Shown: piece by piece, positions 16,482 through 24,420 of the stretch | Layout: each line of letters opens with the position of its first letter | Numbering within the stretch: the stretch's first letter is position 1 | Source of the DNA: Candidatus Saccharimonadota bacterium | Lineage (GTDB): Bacteria; Patescibacteriota; Saccharimonadia; Saccharimonadales; UBA4665 | Length of the DNA stretch: 51,827 nt | Direction of reading: 5' to 3' | Assembly (NCBI GenBank): GCA_025927655.1 | Contig: JAICKY010000004.1 | Location: 1 to 51,827 of the forward strand | Translations under genes and position numbers: made by a program | Notes under the pieces: generated by a model | The model's input: only the letters and a program-made list of their open reading frames with translations | What the model was told of the DNA's origin: nothing | The model's database searches: none

Positions 16482-17848
16482 GGCGAATCAACCTCATGCA
16501 TTCTCTCTGTTAGGCGAAGATCGTTCCGGCGGATACCAGGCGGCAACTCCTGAGAGAAGGTGTACCGGGAGTACACCGACGAGCAGGGTCGGCGTCTGGT
16601 GCCGCCGGAACGCCCTGAAGCTGGAGAGAATACATGAGGTTGATTCATAGTCCTTTGCCCGCCGCCCTTTTGGACATTACGTGCGCTAAAACTAGTATAA
16701 TGCGAAATCTGAAAAACCAAACCTAACGCAGCGCCTACAAACAATACACTGGTGCCGCCGTAACTCACAAAGGGCAAGGTTATGCCCTTTAACGGCAGAA
16801 GCCCGATCATGGCACCAACATTAATGATCATCTGCGTGCTCAACCAGGCCAATATGCCCACTACCACCAGTCTGCTAAACACATCCGATGTGCGTTCTAT
16901 AATCAGCCGCAGCCGCGCGAACAGGGCCACAAACAGTCCTAACAACACCATGACCCCAATAAATCCGAACTTTTCGGCGTAGATAGCGAAAATGGAGTCG
17001 TTTTGAGCCTCTGGCAAATAACCATACGCTTGCACGCTGCGGCCTAACCCTAAACCACTGATGCCGCCCGAGCCTACCGCAATCAGCGCCTGGCAGGCCT
17101 GATAGCCGCCGCTGGTAAGACAGTTGGGATGCGCAAACGTCGTAACGCGTTCCCGGCGATACGGGCTAATGACAATCACAAACGTTACAAGCAATGCCAA
17201 AATACTGCCTGCTAGCAAAATACGCCGCATCGGCAATCCAATTACTATCACCATAGCCCCGATCATAGCCAGTATCACTGCAAACGACCCCAGGTCACTC
17301 TGCCCATGGAGCTTGTCAGGAGCAGCCACCACAAACGTGACTGCAAGCAACATATAGGCTAACGGTTTCATCGTGCGCTGCACGTTATTCAGCTGGCCGC
17401 TGGCCGCCTGCCTGGCCAAGAAACTCGCAACCGATACAATGAGGGCGAACTTTAGGATCTCAACCGATTGGAGCGAGAGGCCGCCAAGGCGAATCCAACG
17501 GTGCTGCGGATACAGCGCGTTTACCGGCATTACCAGTGCAACCAAGGTAGCGAGTCCGGCTGCCACCAACAGCGGCATCTGCCACCGCTGCCAGGTCCGT
17601 AGCGGAACCCGGGATGTTACCGAAAACGCCGCAATACTCAGGCCAATGGCAATAAGCTGGCGAGATACGTAATGAGCACCGGACCCACCGCTGGTGGCTG
17701 CCAGCGCAGGGCTAATAGCATAGACCACTGTCAGGCCCACAACCACCAGAAACAACGCCAAAATAACCAGCCAATAGTCCGGCCTGTGCCGGCGTACCGA
17801 TTGGTTATCTACTGGTGAACCACGACGACCCAATGGTACAGCACTCAT
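16478..17848 (-). CDS. ftsW: Septal peptidoglycan glycosyltransferase FtsW
   Basis: This SEDS-family membrane protein polymerises lipid II at the division site. It has about ten hydrophobic segments and the SEDS landmarks HRWIRLGGLSLQSVEILK, YLPEAQNDSIFA and FVSYGGTS. ATG 17848 is preferred; the ORF extends to 17869. The last roughly 55 residues (from about MNQPHVFSP) are not SEDS sequence; they are encoded by the long palindrome at 16485-16646. The stop overlaps murG's start codon as ATGA, so the insertion kept the translational coupling. Confidence 0.93.
   Translation of the reverse strand: MSAVPLGRRGSPVDNQSVRRHRPDYWLVILALFLVVVGLTVVYAISPALAATSGGSGAHYVSRQLIAIGLSIAAFSVTSRVPLRTWQRWQMPLLVAAGLATLVALVMPVNALYPQHRWIRLGGLSLQSVEILKFALIVSVASFLARQAASGQLNNVQRTMKPLAYMLLAVTFVVAAPDKLHGQSDLGSFAVILAMIGAMVIVIGLPMRRILLAGSILALLVTFVIVISPYRRERVTTFAHPNCLTSGGYQACQALIAVGSGGISGLGLGRSVQAYGYLPEAQNDSIFAIYAEKFGFIGVMVLLGLFVALFARLRLIIERTSDVFSRLVVVGILAWLSTQMIINVGAMIGLLPLKGITLPFVSYGGTSVLFVGAALGLVFQISHYTSFSARNVQKGGGQRTMNQPHVFSPASGRSGGTRRRPCSSVYSRYTFSQELPPGIRRNDLRLTERMHEVDSP
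16485..16646. repeat. Long palindrome with GTAC core, copy E5, inside ftsW
   Basis: Perfect 14-bp outer arms (GAATCAACCTCATG/CATGAGGTTGATTC), then ATTCTCTC/GAGAGAAT, then GTTCCGGCGG/CCGCCGGAAC, a 3/2 internal loop (ATA/TG) and CCAG/CTGG. The centre is a GTGTAC-CGGGA-GTACAC hairpin flanked by loops of about 20 nt. The architecture is as in E1, E3 and E4, but the arms are local. It encodes the extra C-terminus of FtsW. Confidence 0.85.
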
Positions 17849-18003
17849 CGACAGCCCTTCCGCACGCAAAACTCCGCTCGAAACATCCCGATCACGCGTG
17901 CCAGCCTACTACAACACGGGCAGCGCGCGTCGGTTGCGAAGCAAAGGTGGTCATATGTGTAGTTTTCATTTTAGTAATTACCCTTTCAGTATACCATTGC
18001 CGG

Positions 18004-19788
18004 TTACTTCGCCTTCGGCGTTACGCCGAAATCATTAATAAGCATGTGGGCGATGTTGGCGAATACCGGCTGACCAGTCTCCGCCCCTGCAAAGCCCTTG
18101 TATTTAGTTGGCTGCAAATTGTAGACCACAATAGCGTATTCAGGCGTATTACCACCGACAAACCCCATGTACGTACCATTAACTCTATCCGAATAATAGC
18201 CGCCTAAGGGGTTTGCTATCTCGGCCGTCCCCGTCTTGCCGCCGACTGCGTAGTTTGGTCCAAAATTAAGGTACGGGAATCCTTCTGCGATGTGGTTCGT
18301 GTTGTTCTGTTCCATCAGCGAAATTATATCGTTGCTGACCTGCGTCGAAATGACGTTCGACTTCACAACGCGCGGAGCCACTTTTGTTACTGTGCCATTC
18401 CCATCCGTAATCTGGTCAACCAGTTGCGGCTGATAGTACGTACCGCCGTTTAAAATGCTGCTCAGCGCTGACACCATTTGCAGCGCCGTGGCCGTATATG
18501 CCTGGCCGAATGAAATGTTGGCATAGGTCAGATCGATGCCAGCTCCCGTGTCAGTGGGCTTCGGCAAATAACCGCTCGCCTCTTCACCGTTTCCTTGTTC
18601 CACGCCCGTAGCCTGGCCCAGCATGAAATGGTTGGAAAAATAGTCATACAGTATGCTCCGAGCCTGCGCGTCTATCCGGCCGTCGCCCAGCTGCATCAGC
18701 ATCCATGTCGCGCCCGTGTTCAGTGATTTATCGAGCGTGGAAAGTATGGTCTGCTGGCCCGTACTGTGATCTTCCTCGACATCGCTCACCTTCGAACCGT
18801 CAATCGTCCACGAGCCCGGATCATAAAAGCTCGTTGTTGGCGTTATTACCCCCTTTTGCAGGCTGGCCGCCGTGGTAAACAGCTTAGTGATGGAGCCCGG
18901 TTCAATCGGATCGGTCACGGCAATATTCTGGAACAACGAGCCGTCGCTCACATCCTGATAGTCAGACGGGTCATAGGTAGGATAGTTTGCCATTGCTTTT
19001 ATGGCCCCTGTGCGCACATCCATCACCACGGCACTTACATCTTGGGATTTATTTTGTTCCTGCGCAGCTTTTATGATCTTCTCCAGCCCAGCCTGCATAC
19101 CTACATCAATGGTTAAATCTATACTGTCGCCTTTTACCGGCTGCGTCGATATGTTATTTGCGCTTGCTGCGAGCGGGATGCCATTGATGTCAGTAACTGC
19201 CTTCAGTTGCCCCGGTTTGCCCTGCAGCTGTTTGTTCAGAGCCTGCTCCACGCCGTATTGGCCCTGCCCGCTGTTGTCTACAAACCCGAGCAACTGGGAG
19301 GCCAGTGTCCCCTGGGGATATGTTCGATAGTCCTGCTCTTCCGTGCCAACCCCTGGGAACTTAAAAGCCAGAATTTTATCGCTCTGTGCAGGCGTCAGCT
19401 TTTTCTTGAGTATCACATAGCGCGTATCACTCGTTTTCAGTTGTTTGGTAATGGCGCCTGCATCACCCCCGATAATCGGCTGGAGTTTTGCCGCCACATG
19501 CTCTGCATTCTTCACTACCGTTGGGTCGGCATACAGCGTATACAGCTTTTCGTTCATCACAATCGGCACTGAACTGCCACCCAAAGAAGCGGTTATAATA
19601 CCCCGCTCCGCCGGCACCGTGTACTGCTTTAGCTGGTCGCTCAGTGCAGCTTTTTTATAATAATCATAGCGAATAACCTGCAAGTAAAACACCCGGACCG
19701 CAAAGATTCCGAACACCAGCAACAGCAATGCGTACCAGATACGCACCCGTTGAACCGGGTCGATGACAGAGGCGGGCTGTTGATCCAT
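18004..19788 (-). CDS. ftsI: Septal penicillin-binding protein (FtsI/PBP2 class)
   Basis: Class B transpeptidase of 594 residues that cross-links septal peptidoglycan with FtsW. A short cytoplasmic N-terminus and one membrane anchor (IWYALLLLVFGIFAVRVFYLQVI) precede a pedestal domain. The transpeptidase domain has SITK near residue 298, SLN in DKSLNTG, and KTGT in VGGKTGTAEI. All three active-site motifs are intact. No PASTA domains follow. It lies 155 bp upstream of ftsW in the same direction. Confidence 0.95.
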   Translation of the reverse strand: MDQQPASVIDPVQRVRIWYALLLLVFGIFAVRVFYLQVIRYDYYKKAALSDQLKQYTVPAERGIITASLGGSSVPIVMNEKLYTLYADPTVVKNAEHVAAKLQPIIGGDAGAITKQLKTSDTRYVILKKKLTPAQSDKILAFKFPGVGTEEQDYRTYPQGTLASQLLGFVDNSGQGQYGVEQALNKQLQGKPGQLKAVTDINGIPLAASANNISTQPVKGDSIDLTIDVGMQAGLEKIIKAAQEQNKSQDVSAVVMDVRTGAIKAMANYPTYDPSDYQDVSDGSLFQNIAVTDPIEPGSITKLFTTAASLQKGVITPTTSFYDPGSWTIDGSKVSDVEEDHSTGQQTILSTLDKSLNTGATWMLMQLGDGRIDAQARSILYDYFSNHFMLGQATGVEQGNGEEASGYLPKPTDTGAGIDLTYANISFGQAYTATALQMVSALSSILNGGTYYQPQLVDQITDGNGTVTKVAPRVVKSNVISTQVSNDIISLMEQNNTNHIAEGFPYLNFGPNYAVGGKTGTAEIANPLGGYYSDRVNGTYMGFVGGNTPEYAIVVYNLQPTKYKGFAGAETGQPVFANIAHMLINDFGVTPKAK

Positions 19789-19827
19789 TGATTCTATTAT
19801 ACTTGAGACACGGAGATAAGCGTAAGT

Positions 19828-20172
19828 TTAGTTAACGCTGCCGCTGGGCGCTACAGGAGTCATAGACTGCGCGGTTGCGCTGTTTGCTACGCGGTCCAGA
19901 GACTGCTCGCGGGCGGATGCCACGCTCAGGTCCTCGTGCTGCTGTTGCAGTTTTGATTGCTGCTGTTGCAGGCCGTTAATCTGGTAGCCGTAGGCGTTGG
20001 TTTTAGTAACTTGCGTCAGATAAAGCAGCCCGAGCAGGCACGCCAGTACAATCAGAACAATCGTGTTGCTGACCGGCCCGAGCCGCTTATCGGTCACGCG
20101 AAAGCTGACCGAGTTCTGCCCGCGCGATACGCCTTGCTGCCGGCCCATGGCCAGAGTACTTGAATATGTCAT
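19828..20172 (-). CDS. ftsL: FtsL-like division protein
   Basis: The 114-residue bitopic protein has a basic N-terminus, one membrane segment (TIVLIVLACLLGLLYLTQV), then a Gln-rich coiled coil (INGLQQQQSKLQQQHEDL). Sequence conservation in FtsL is low. The identification rests on topology and on its place between rsmH and ftsI. FtsL forms the FtsQLB complex that activates FtsWI. Confidence 0.75.
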   Translation of the reverse strand: MTYSSTLAMGRQQGVSRGQNSVSFRVTDKRLGPVSNTIVLIVLACLLGLLYLTQVTKTNAYGYQINGLQQQQSKLQQQHEDLSVASAREQSLDRVANSATAQSMTPVAPSGSVN

Positions 20173-20216
20173 AAATAATTTTTGCTGTTTATTTTGGTTT
20201 TTGTTTTAAATCCTTG

Positions 20217-20251
20217 GAGCCAACCCCGGTGATTTTAACCGGGGTTGGCTC
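20217..20251. terminator. Perfect 14-bp hairpin between rsmH and ftsL
   Basis: GAGCCAACCCCGGT pairs without mismatch with ACCGGGGTTGGCTC around a 7-nt loop. No U-tract follows on either strand. It may be an mRNA stability or processing hairpin rather than a classical terminator. Weaker hairpins (TAAACGT/ACGTTTA, CAATG/CATTG) follow on the rsmH side. Confidence 0.5.
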
Positions 20252-20361
20252 TGCTTGCCTATCGTTAAACGTCGAGCTCTTCGCGCCGAACGTTTATGTG
20301 GTAGGTGCGGGACTTGTTTTGAACGTCAATGATTATTGGCATTGTGTCGTCCCTTTCTTTT

Positions 20362-21243
20362 TTATTTTTTCACTACGGCCCGGAGTTTTGCACTCCTTGC
20401 ACGCGGGTTGAAAACTAATTCAGTGTCGTCGGCCGTCACTGCGCCTTTGGTGAGCGGCAGTGCCTCGGCATCGTAGCGGTCTCCGGCAACTTCGGCAAAT
20501 GCCTGTTTGACTATGCGGTCTTCCAGGCTATGGAAACTTATGACACCTAAGCGGCCGCCGGGCTTTAGCAGCTGCATCCACAGCGGCAGGCTCGCCCGCA
20601 GCAACTCCAGCTCGTCGTTGACGGCGATACGGAGTGCTTGGAACGTCCTGGTCGCAGGGTGCGTTTTGCTACCCTTTGGCATGACCGATCGAATGGTCTC
20701 TGCAAGCGCTACCGTGGAATGAAACGGCCGTCCAGCCACAATAGCCTGTGCTATCGTTTTAGCCCTGGGCTCTTCCCCATACGTTTTAATGATCCTTGCG
20801 AGATCATCCGCGCTATAGGTGTTTACCACGGTTGCAGCATCGAGTGTTTGCGTCTGGTCCATACGCATGTCCAGCGGACCGTCTTGGCCGAATGCAAATC
20901 CTCTTGCAGCGTTATCAAGGTGCGGTGACGATACGCCCAAATCTGCCAGAATGATATCAAACTGCCTGCCTGCTGCTACCAGCTGCTGGCTGACACTTAG
21001 AAAATCGCCTTGTACAAGCATGGCACCCTGTTTAGCGAAGCCCGTTAACGCCGCAATGGCGTTGGCATCTCGGTCTACCAGTGTTGCCTGTTCAGGCGCT
21101 TTCGTGCATTCCAGTACTGCGCGCGCATGTCCGCCGTATCCTGCCGTCAAGTCGAGATATGATTCTCCAGCTTGCGGGTCCAGATACTGCAACACAGGCT
21201 GCAAAAGTACCGGTATGTGCTCATTCCTTATTACGTGGCGCAT
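20362..21243 (-). CDS. rsmH: 16S rRNA m4C1402 methyltransferase RsmH
   Basis: The 293-residue SAM-dependent enzyme methylates N4 of C1402 in 16S rRNA. Typical sequence: HIPVLLQPVLQYLDP, YLDLTAGYGGHARAVL, ILADLGVSSPHLDNAARGF, DGPLDMRMD and GGRLGVISFHSLEDRIVK. As in many bacteria it lies in the dcw cluster after mraZ, but here a 657-bp gap separates the two. TACAAT sits 8 nt before the ATG (21257-21252), so it has its own promoter and a probably leaderless mRNA. Confidence 0.96.
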   Translation of the reverse strand: MRHVIRNEHIPVLLQPVLQYLDPQAGESYLDLTAGYGGHARAVLECTKAPEQATLVDRDANAIAALTGFAKQGAMLVQGDFLSVSQQLVAAGRQFDIILADLGVSSPHLDNAARGFAFGQDGPLDMRMDQTQTLDAATVVNTYSADDLARIIKTYGEEPRAKTIAQAIVAGRPFHSTVALAETIRSVMPKGSKTHPATRTFQALRIAVNDELELLRASLPLWMQLLKPGGRLGVISFHSLEDRIVKQAFAEVAGDRYDAEALPLTKGAVTADDTELVFNPRARSAKLRAVVKK

Positions 21244-21251
21244 ATCGCACT

Positions 21252-21279
21252 ATTGTACCCGCTACAACGGAAAATGGAA
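21252..21279 (-). promoter_or_regulatory. Promoter of rsmH, leaderless
   Basis: Minus-strand TACAAT with TTCCAT 16 bp upstream. The expected start point falls within one or two bases of the ATG. Confidence 0.5.
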
Positions 21280-21344
21280 GCTTACTTCTCTTTTCCCAGG
21301 ACTCGGGTACTGTCTTAATTTTTGTTTTGGTGTTTGTTTTTCCC

Positions 21345-21470
21345 GGATCGCCTTCTCGATTAGTGCAGTTTGGGATGGCAGCCGAGCACCGGAGCGGAGG
21401 CGTACTTAACGTACGCTGAGCACCGGAGTCGCAGAGCTGACGCCCAAAATGTGCAATCGGAAGGTGGTCC
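21345..21470. repeat. Long palindrome with GTAC core, copy E1
   Basis: Outer arms GGATCGCCTTCTCGATT and AATCGGAAGGTGGTCC pair with wobbles. CAGTTTGGGATG pairs with CGCCCAAAATG, with the ATG/AC internal loop typical of the family. The centre is GGCGTAC-TTAA-CGTACGC flanked by CGAGCACCGGAGCGGAG and TGAGCACCGGAG. It lies between the rsmH promoter and the mraZ side of the gap. Confidence 0.85.
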
Positions 21471-21480
21471 AAATGACAAG

Positions 21481-21742
21481 GTCACCTATTCAGCAGCCAA
21501 CTGTTTGTTTTTTGGATGTTTTTGTTTTTGTTGGTGTCAGAAGATATCGTATGAAAGTAAAGATGTTTAAGAGTTTAAACGAGGTCTGCATGAACAGGCC
21601 TGTGATACTTTCGATGGCTCCTGACGATTTGAGAGACTTATGTGTGAGGTGGAGTTTTGGGAGGTGTTTTATGGAAAGAACGAAAGGTTTTTAAAACGTG
21701 GTGCCTTTCTCTAGTCCACGTGTTGACTGCCGAATAGGTAAC
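21481..21742 (-). ncRNA. Candidate RNA domain closed by a 21-bp helix
   Basis: GTCACCTATTCAGCAGCCAAC (21481-21501) is matched inversely at 21722-21742 with three differences. All three become G-U pairs on the minus strand but mismatches on the plus strand. The enclosed 220 nt hold an ACGTGG/CCACGT hairpin followed by TTTT and an A/C-rich stretch with CACCTCC. No promoter or final terminator was identified. It fills the mraZ-rsmH gap together with E1 and element B. Confidence 0.4.
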
Positions 21743-21751
21743 ATCGTCAAG

Positions 21752-21824
21752 CTTGAGACACCTGCTTTGCAGGTTTCTCAACGCGCCGGCAAAATGGAAT
21801 ACATTTTGTCGGGCTGCTCTTCCC
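21752..21824. other. Two-hairpin repeat element, copy B
   Basis: CTTGAGACACCTGC-TT-TGCAGGTTTCTCAA is hairpin 1. ACGCGC follows, then GGCAAAATG/CATTTTGTC as hairpin 2, then GGGCTGCTCTTCCC. Compared with copy A the stem bases differ while pairing is kept. Its orientation is opposite to mraZ. Confidence 0.7.
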
Positions 21825-21900
21825 GTACAGTGGACGGTTGAGTGTTTTTCTATTCGTACTAAGTGCCGGATTGTTAAGGTGCTTTGAACTTAGGAACAGA

Positions 21901-22260
21901 TTAATCTGCCATAAGCCGCCAATATTTTCCAACCCGCACGCACGAGACACTTTTGTCGATGCCCGCGTAATCCAACAGATGCTGCTCTAGGGTAATTCGT
22001 CCCTGCTTAGCATCCATGCCGCTTTCGATCTTGCCCATTCGGAATTGAACGTTCAAGTCGGCGATCTGCTCATCCAAGATGTTTCCTTTGAGACGAGTCT
22101 CAACATCATCATCCCAGACATGCTTCGGATACACGTGCAGGTACTTTTGAAAGCCCCTGGTCACTACTACCCCGCTGGCGAATTCGCTTCGAAGCTCAGT
22201 CGGTATGGTTAACCGCCGCTTGTCATCGAGTTTCCTTTGGAAATAGTCCACCTGTGCCAT
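21901..22260 (-). CDS. mraZ: Transcriptional regulator MraZ
   Basis: The 119-residue protein has two SpoVT/AbrB-type swapped-hairpin repeats, with DDKRRLTIPTELR as the first signature and RMGKIESGMDAKQGRITLEQHL as the second. MraZ forms a ring and represses the division/cell-wall cluster by binding spaced GTGGG boxes. Four such boxes lie 85-132 bp upstream of its start, which suggests autoregulation. It is the first gene of the dcw cluster here. Confidence 0.95.
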   Translation of the reverse strand: MAQVDYFQRKLDDKRRLTIPTELRSEFASGVVVTRGFQKYLHVYPKHVWDDDVETRLKGNILDEQIADLNVQFRMGKIESGMDAKQGRITLEQHLLDYAGIDKSVSCVRVGKYWRLMAD

Positions 22261-22344
22261 ATTGGTTGGTTTGAATTGGTTTTAAATTGCTAGTGAGCTT
22301 TTTTGTTTTTTGCGTTATAGCGGGTAGCTGGTTGTCTTTCGGGC

Positions 22345-22392
22345 TACCCACGATTACCCACTGACATCAGCATACTACCCACTAGTACCCAC
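22345..22392 (-). promoter_or_regulatory. MraZ operator: four GTGGGTA boxes
   Basis: Minus strand GTGGGTA occurs at 22392, 22382, 22361 and 22351 (5' ends), spaced 10, 21 and 10 bp, that is one, two and one helical turns. Repeated TGGG boxes with about 10-bp period are the known MraZ target. A possible -10 (TAGTAT) lies between the two box pairs, so binding would cover the promoter. Confidence 0.85.
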
Positions 22393-22410
22393 ATACAAGT
22401 ACTTTGTAAA

Positions 22411-22437
22411 GAAAAAGTGGTGCTTTATGCACCACTT
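22411..22437 (-). terminator. Intrinsic terminator upstream of mraZ
   Basis: Minus strand AAGTGGTGC-ATAAA-GCACCACTT followed by TTTC. It would end transcripts from the small gene at 22785 and insulate the mraZ promoter. TTATCCACA, a DnaA-box word, overlaps its edge (22436-22444). Confidence 0.8.
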
Positions 22438-22542
22438 ATCCACAGATATTCAGTTTTCTTCCAGCCGGCACAACATATGGTGCCGCCCTCTTGCCGTAAA
22501 CGCTAGACACAATTCCGCTGCGCGTACGGCACTGGTACGGCT

Positions 22543-22785
22543 CTATTTGCCGCTGAGGGTAGCATGACGAAAACCAGAGCCTAGGATAATCGGTGAGTGT
22601 CCCGTTTCGGCATCACGCATGTACACCGAATCCACAACCCCCGCATTCACCGGTACGGCATGTAATGCGCGCAGCATTTCACCGCTGCTTTTGAATGAAG
22701 TCAATAATATAGCCGCTATCGCAACCGCCATGCTCCCGTGCCAGTGGACGGGGTGAAGATGTCGGTGGAGCGTGTTCTTTTTCAT
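22543..22785 (-). CDS. Small membrane-anchored hypothetical protein
   Basis: The 80-residue protein has a His-rich, basic start (MKKNTLHRHLHPVHWHG), one hydrophobic segment (MAVAIAAILLTSF), and a polar C-terminus of about 50 residues that is probably outside the cell. No family was recognised. It is followed by a terminator and is likely monocistronic. Confidence 0.55.
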   Translation of the reverse strand: MKKNTLHRHLHPVHWHGSMAVAIAAILLTSFKSSGEMLRALHAVPVNAGVVDSVYMRDAETGHSPIILGSGFRHATLSGK

Positions 22786-22892
22786 CGGTATGTTTGTTTT
22801 ACTATATATTTTGAGATAGTAAATAAACTATAACAAAACATAAACATTTTGTCAATATTATGCTATTGCGAGGCCTTTGCAGCTGTCCTGAT

Positions 22893-23732
22893 CTAGCGTC
22901 CGGCCAGGCCGTCAAGCTGAGCGATGTCGTCGTCGCTGAGCGTGATATCAGCGGCTCGCACGTTTTCTTCGAGGTGGTCCAGGCTGCCGGTACCAGGGAT
23001 GGGCACCATAACCGGACTATGTTGCAGCAGCCAAGCAAGACCAACCTGACGGGTGGTAGTACCGTGCTTTTGGGCGACACCGTCAAGCACCTGCTCGTTC
23101 AAGCCGCCCACATTACCACCAATCGGGAAATACGGAATAAATGCGATGCCATTTGCCGCGCAGAGTTCAAGCACCGCTTCGTGTTCACGATTGAGTACAC
23201 TGTAGTTGTTCTGGACACTCACAATTGTGCCGAGTTCCATCGCCTGTTTTAGCTGATCCGCAGTTACATTACTGAGGCCGACATGTTTAATCTTACCCTG
23301 TTGTTGGAGCTCAAAGAATGTTTTTACCGAATCGGCAAACGGTACCGCAGGGTCTGGGCGATGGAACTGGTAGAGCGCAATCTGGCCGACGCCCAGGCGT
23401 TTGAGGCTGGCATCGCAGGCTTCCCGGATGTGTTCGGGCCGCCCATCCGGGCTCCACTGCCCAGGACCGCTCCGTGTCATACCACCTTTGGTTGCGATCA
23501 GCAGCCCGTCGTACGGGTACAACGCTTCGCGGATCAGGTTTTCGGACACTTCGGGGCCATAGGCATCGGCAGTATCGATGAAGTTTACGCCAAGCTCAAC
23601 CGCTCGCTTCAGTACTGCAATAGCCGTGGCATGATCTTTCGGCGGACCCCAGATGCCTTCGCCGGTAATGCGCATAGCCCCGTAACCCAGCCGGTTGACC
23701 GTCTGATCGCCAATTTTGATTGTTTTGTCCAT
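22893..23732 (-). CDS. Aldo/keto reductase
   Basis: NAD(P)H-dependent oxidoreductase with a TIM-barrel fold. The start at ATG 23732 is fixed by a perfect GGAGGT 4 nt upstream, giving 279 residues. The catalytic tetrad is visible: Asp and Tyr in FIDTADAYG, Lys in IATKGG, His in YQFHRPDP. GLSNVT and PIPGT mark the cofactor-binding end. Substrate unknown. It follows the MBL-fold gene by 10 bp and the two are surely cotranscribed. Confidence 0.93.
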   Translation of the reverse strand: MDKTIKIGDQTVNRLGYGAMRITGEGIWGPPKDHATAIAVLKRAVELGVNFIDTADAYGPEVSENLIREALYPYDGLLIATKGGMTRSGPGQWSPDGRPEHIREACDASLKRLGVGQIALYQFHRPDPAVPFADSVKTFFELQQQGKIKHVGLSNVTADQLKQAMELGTIVSVQNNYSVLNREHEAVLELCAANGIAFIPYFPIGGNVGGLNEQVLDGVAQKHGTTTRQVGLAWLLQHSPVMVPIPGTGSLDHLEENVRAADITLSDDDIAQLDGLAGR

Positions 23733-23742
23733 ATCCACCTCC

Positions 23743-24381
23743 TTAGATATCAAGAACGAATGGTTCTCCGTTGATTGCTTTTATAAACGTGATGCCGGCA
23801 TCACCGAAGGTTTTTTCAAACCGATCGTAGACACTCTGCCGAGCCTGATCGCTCCAATGCCAATCATGGATCGGGATAACGTATTTTGGTTTGAGCTCCA
23901 GTGCCAGCCGAGCAGCATCCACAGTGGAGCCCCAGGGAGCCTGCACCGGTAAAGCCAATACGGCTTTCGTCTCTTTGAAGCTATGGCTGTCGCCGGGATG
24001 GCTGAGCTTATCCAGATAGTGCACACCGATTTCCTGCGGCGGTTCAACCGGGAAGAACGGGCGGATAACTTCGTGCGGGCTATCGAAGAAACTGACACCT
24101 TCGGGGGCTTTGACATCGGCTTGTATACCCTGCTCTTGCAACTGAGCGGCAGCTTCCGGCGTAGTGGTAATGCGCACCGCCGGGAATTTGGCGACAAGCT
24201 TTTTGATGAGCTCGACATCCATGTGATCACCGTGGATGTGCGTGATGAAAATGTCGTCCAGATATTCCAGGCTACCGACATCCACCGTACTGAAGCTGCC
24301 GGGGTCGAACAAAGCGGTACGATTGACCGGCGCAGGCATCTCGACAAGCAAACAGGAGTGTGTAAATTTGGTGATTTTCAT
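23743..24381 (-). CDS. MBL-fold metal-dependent hydrolase (UlaG-like)
   Basis: The 212-residue protein has the metallo-beta-lactamase metal site THIHGDHMD, an upstream THSCLL strand as in UlaG-like enzymes, a later metal ligand in SHPGDSHSF, and IPIHDWHW near the C-terminus. It binds two metal ions and hydrolyses an unknown substrate. GGGGA lies 7 nt before the ATG. First gene of the operon with the aldo/keto reductase. Confidence 0.88.
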   Translation of the reverse strand: MKITKFTHSCLLVEMPAPVNRTALFDPGSFSTVDVGSLEYLDDIFITHIHGDHMDVELIKKLVAKFPAVRITTTPEAAAQLQEQGIQADVKAPEGVSFFDSPHEVIRPFFPVEPPQEIGVHYLDKLSHPGDSHSFKETKAVLALPVQAPWGSTVDAARLALELKPKYVIPIHDWHWSDQARQSVYDRFEKTFGDAGITFIKAINGEPFVLDI

Positions 24382-24403
24382 TCAGGTTCCCCTTTTCGAC
24401 TTT

Positions 24404-24420
24404 GCTATACATAGTATAGC
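24404..24420. promoter_or_regulatory. Palindromic operator candidate for the MBL/AKR operon
   Basis: GCTATAC-ATA-GTATAGC is a perfect 17-bp dyad, 23 bp before the MBL gene. Its minus strand contains TATACT, a plausible -10, so a bound dimer would block initiation. CTGTAC/GTACAG (24450-24468) is a second inverted repeat further upstream. Confidence 0.5.

Noticed and set aside
21449-21694. 81-residue ORF on the plus strand with GGGAGGT before an internal ATG (7 codons)
   Set aside because: Composition is not protein-like and it overlaps palindrome E1 and the inverted-repeat domain; opposite to the dcw operon.
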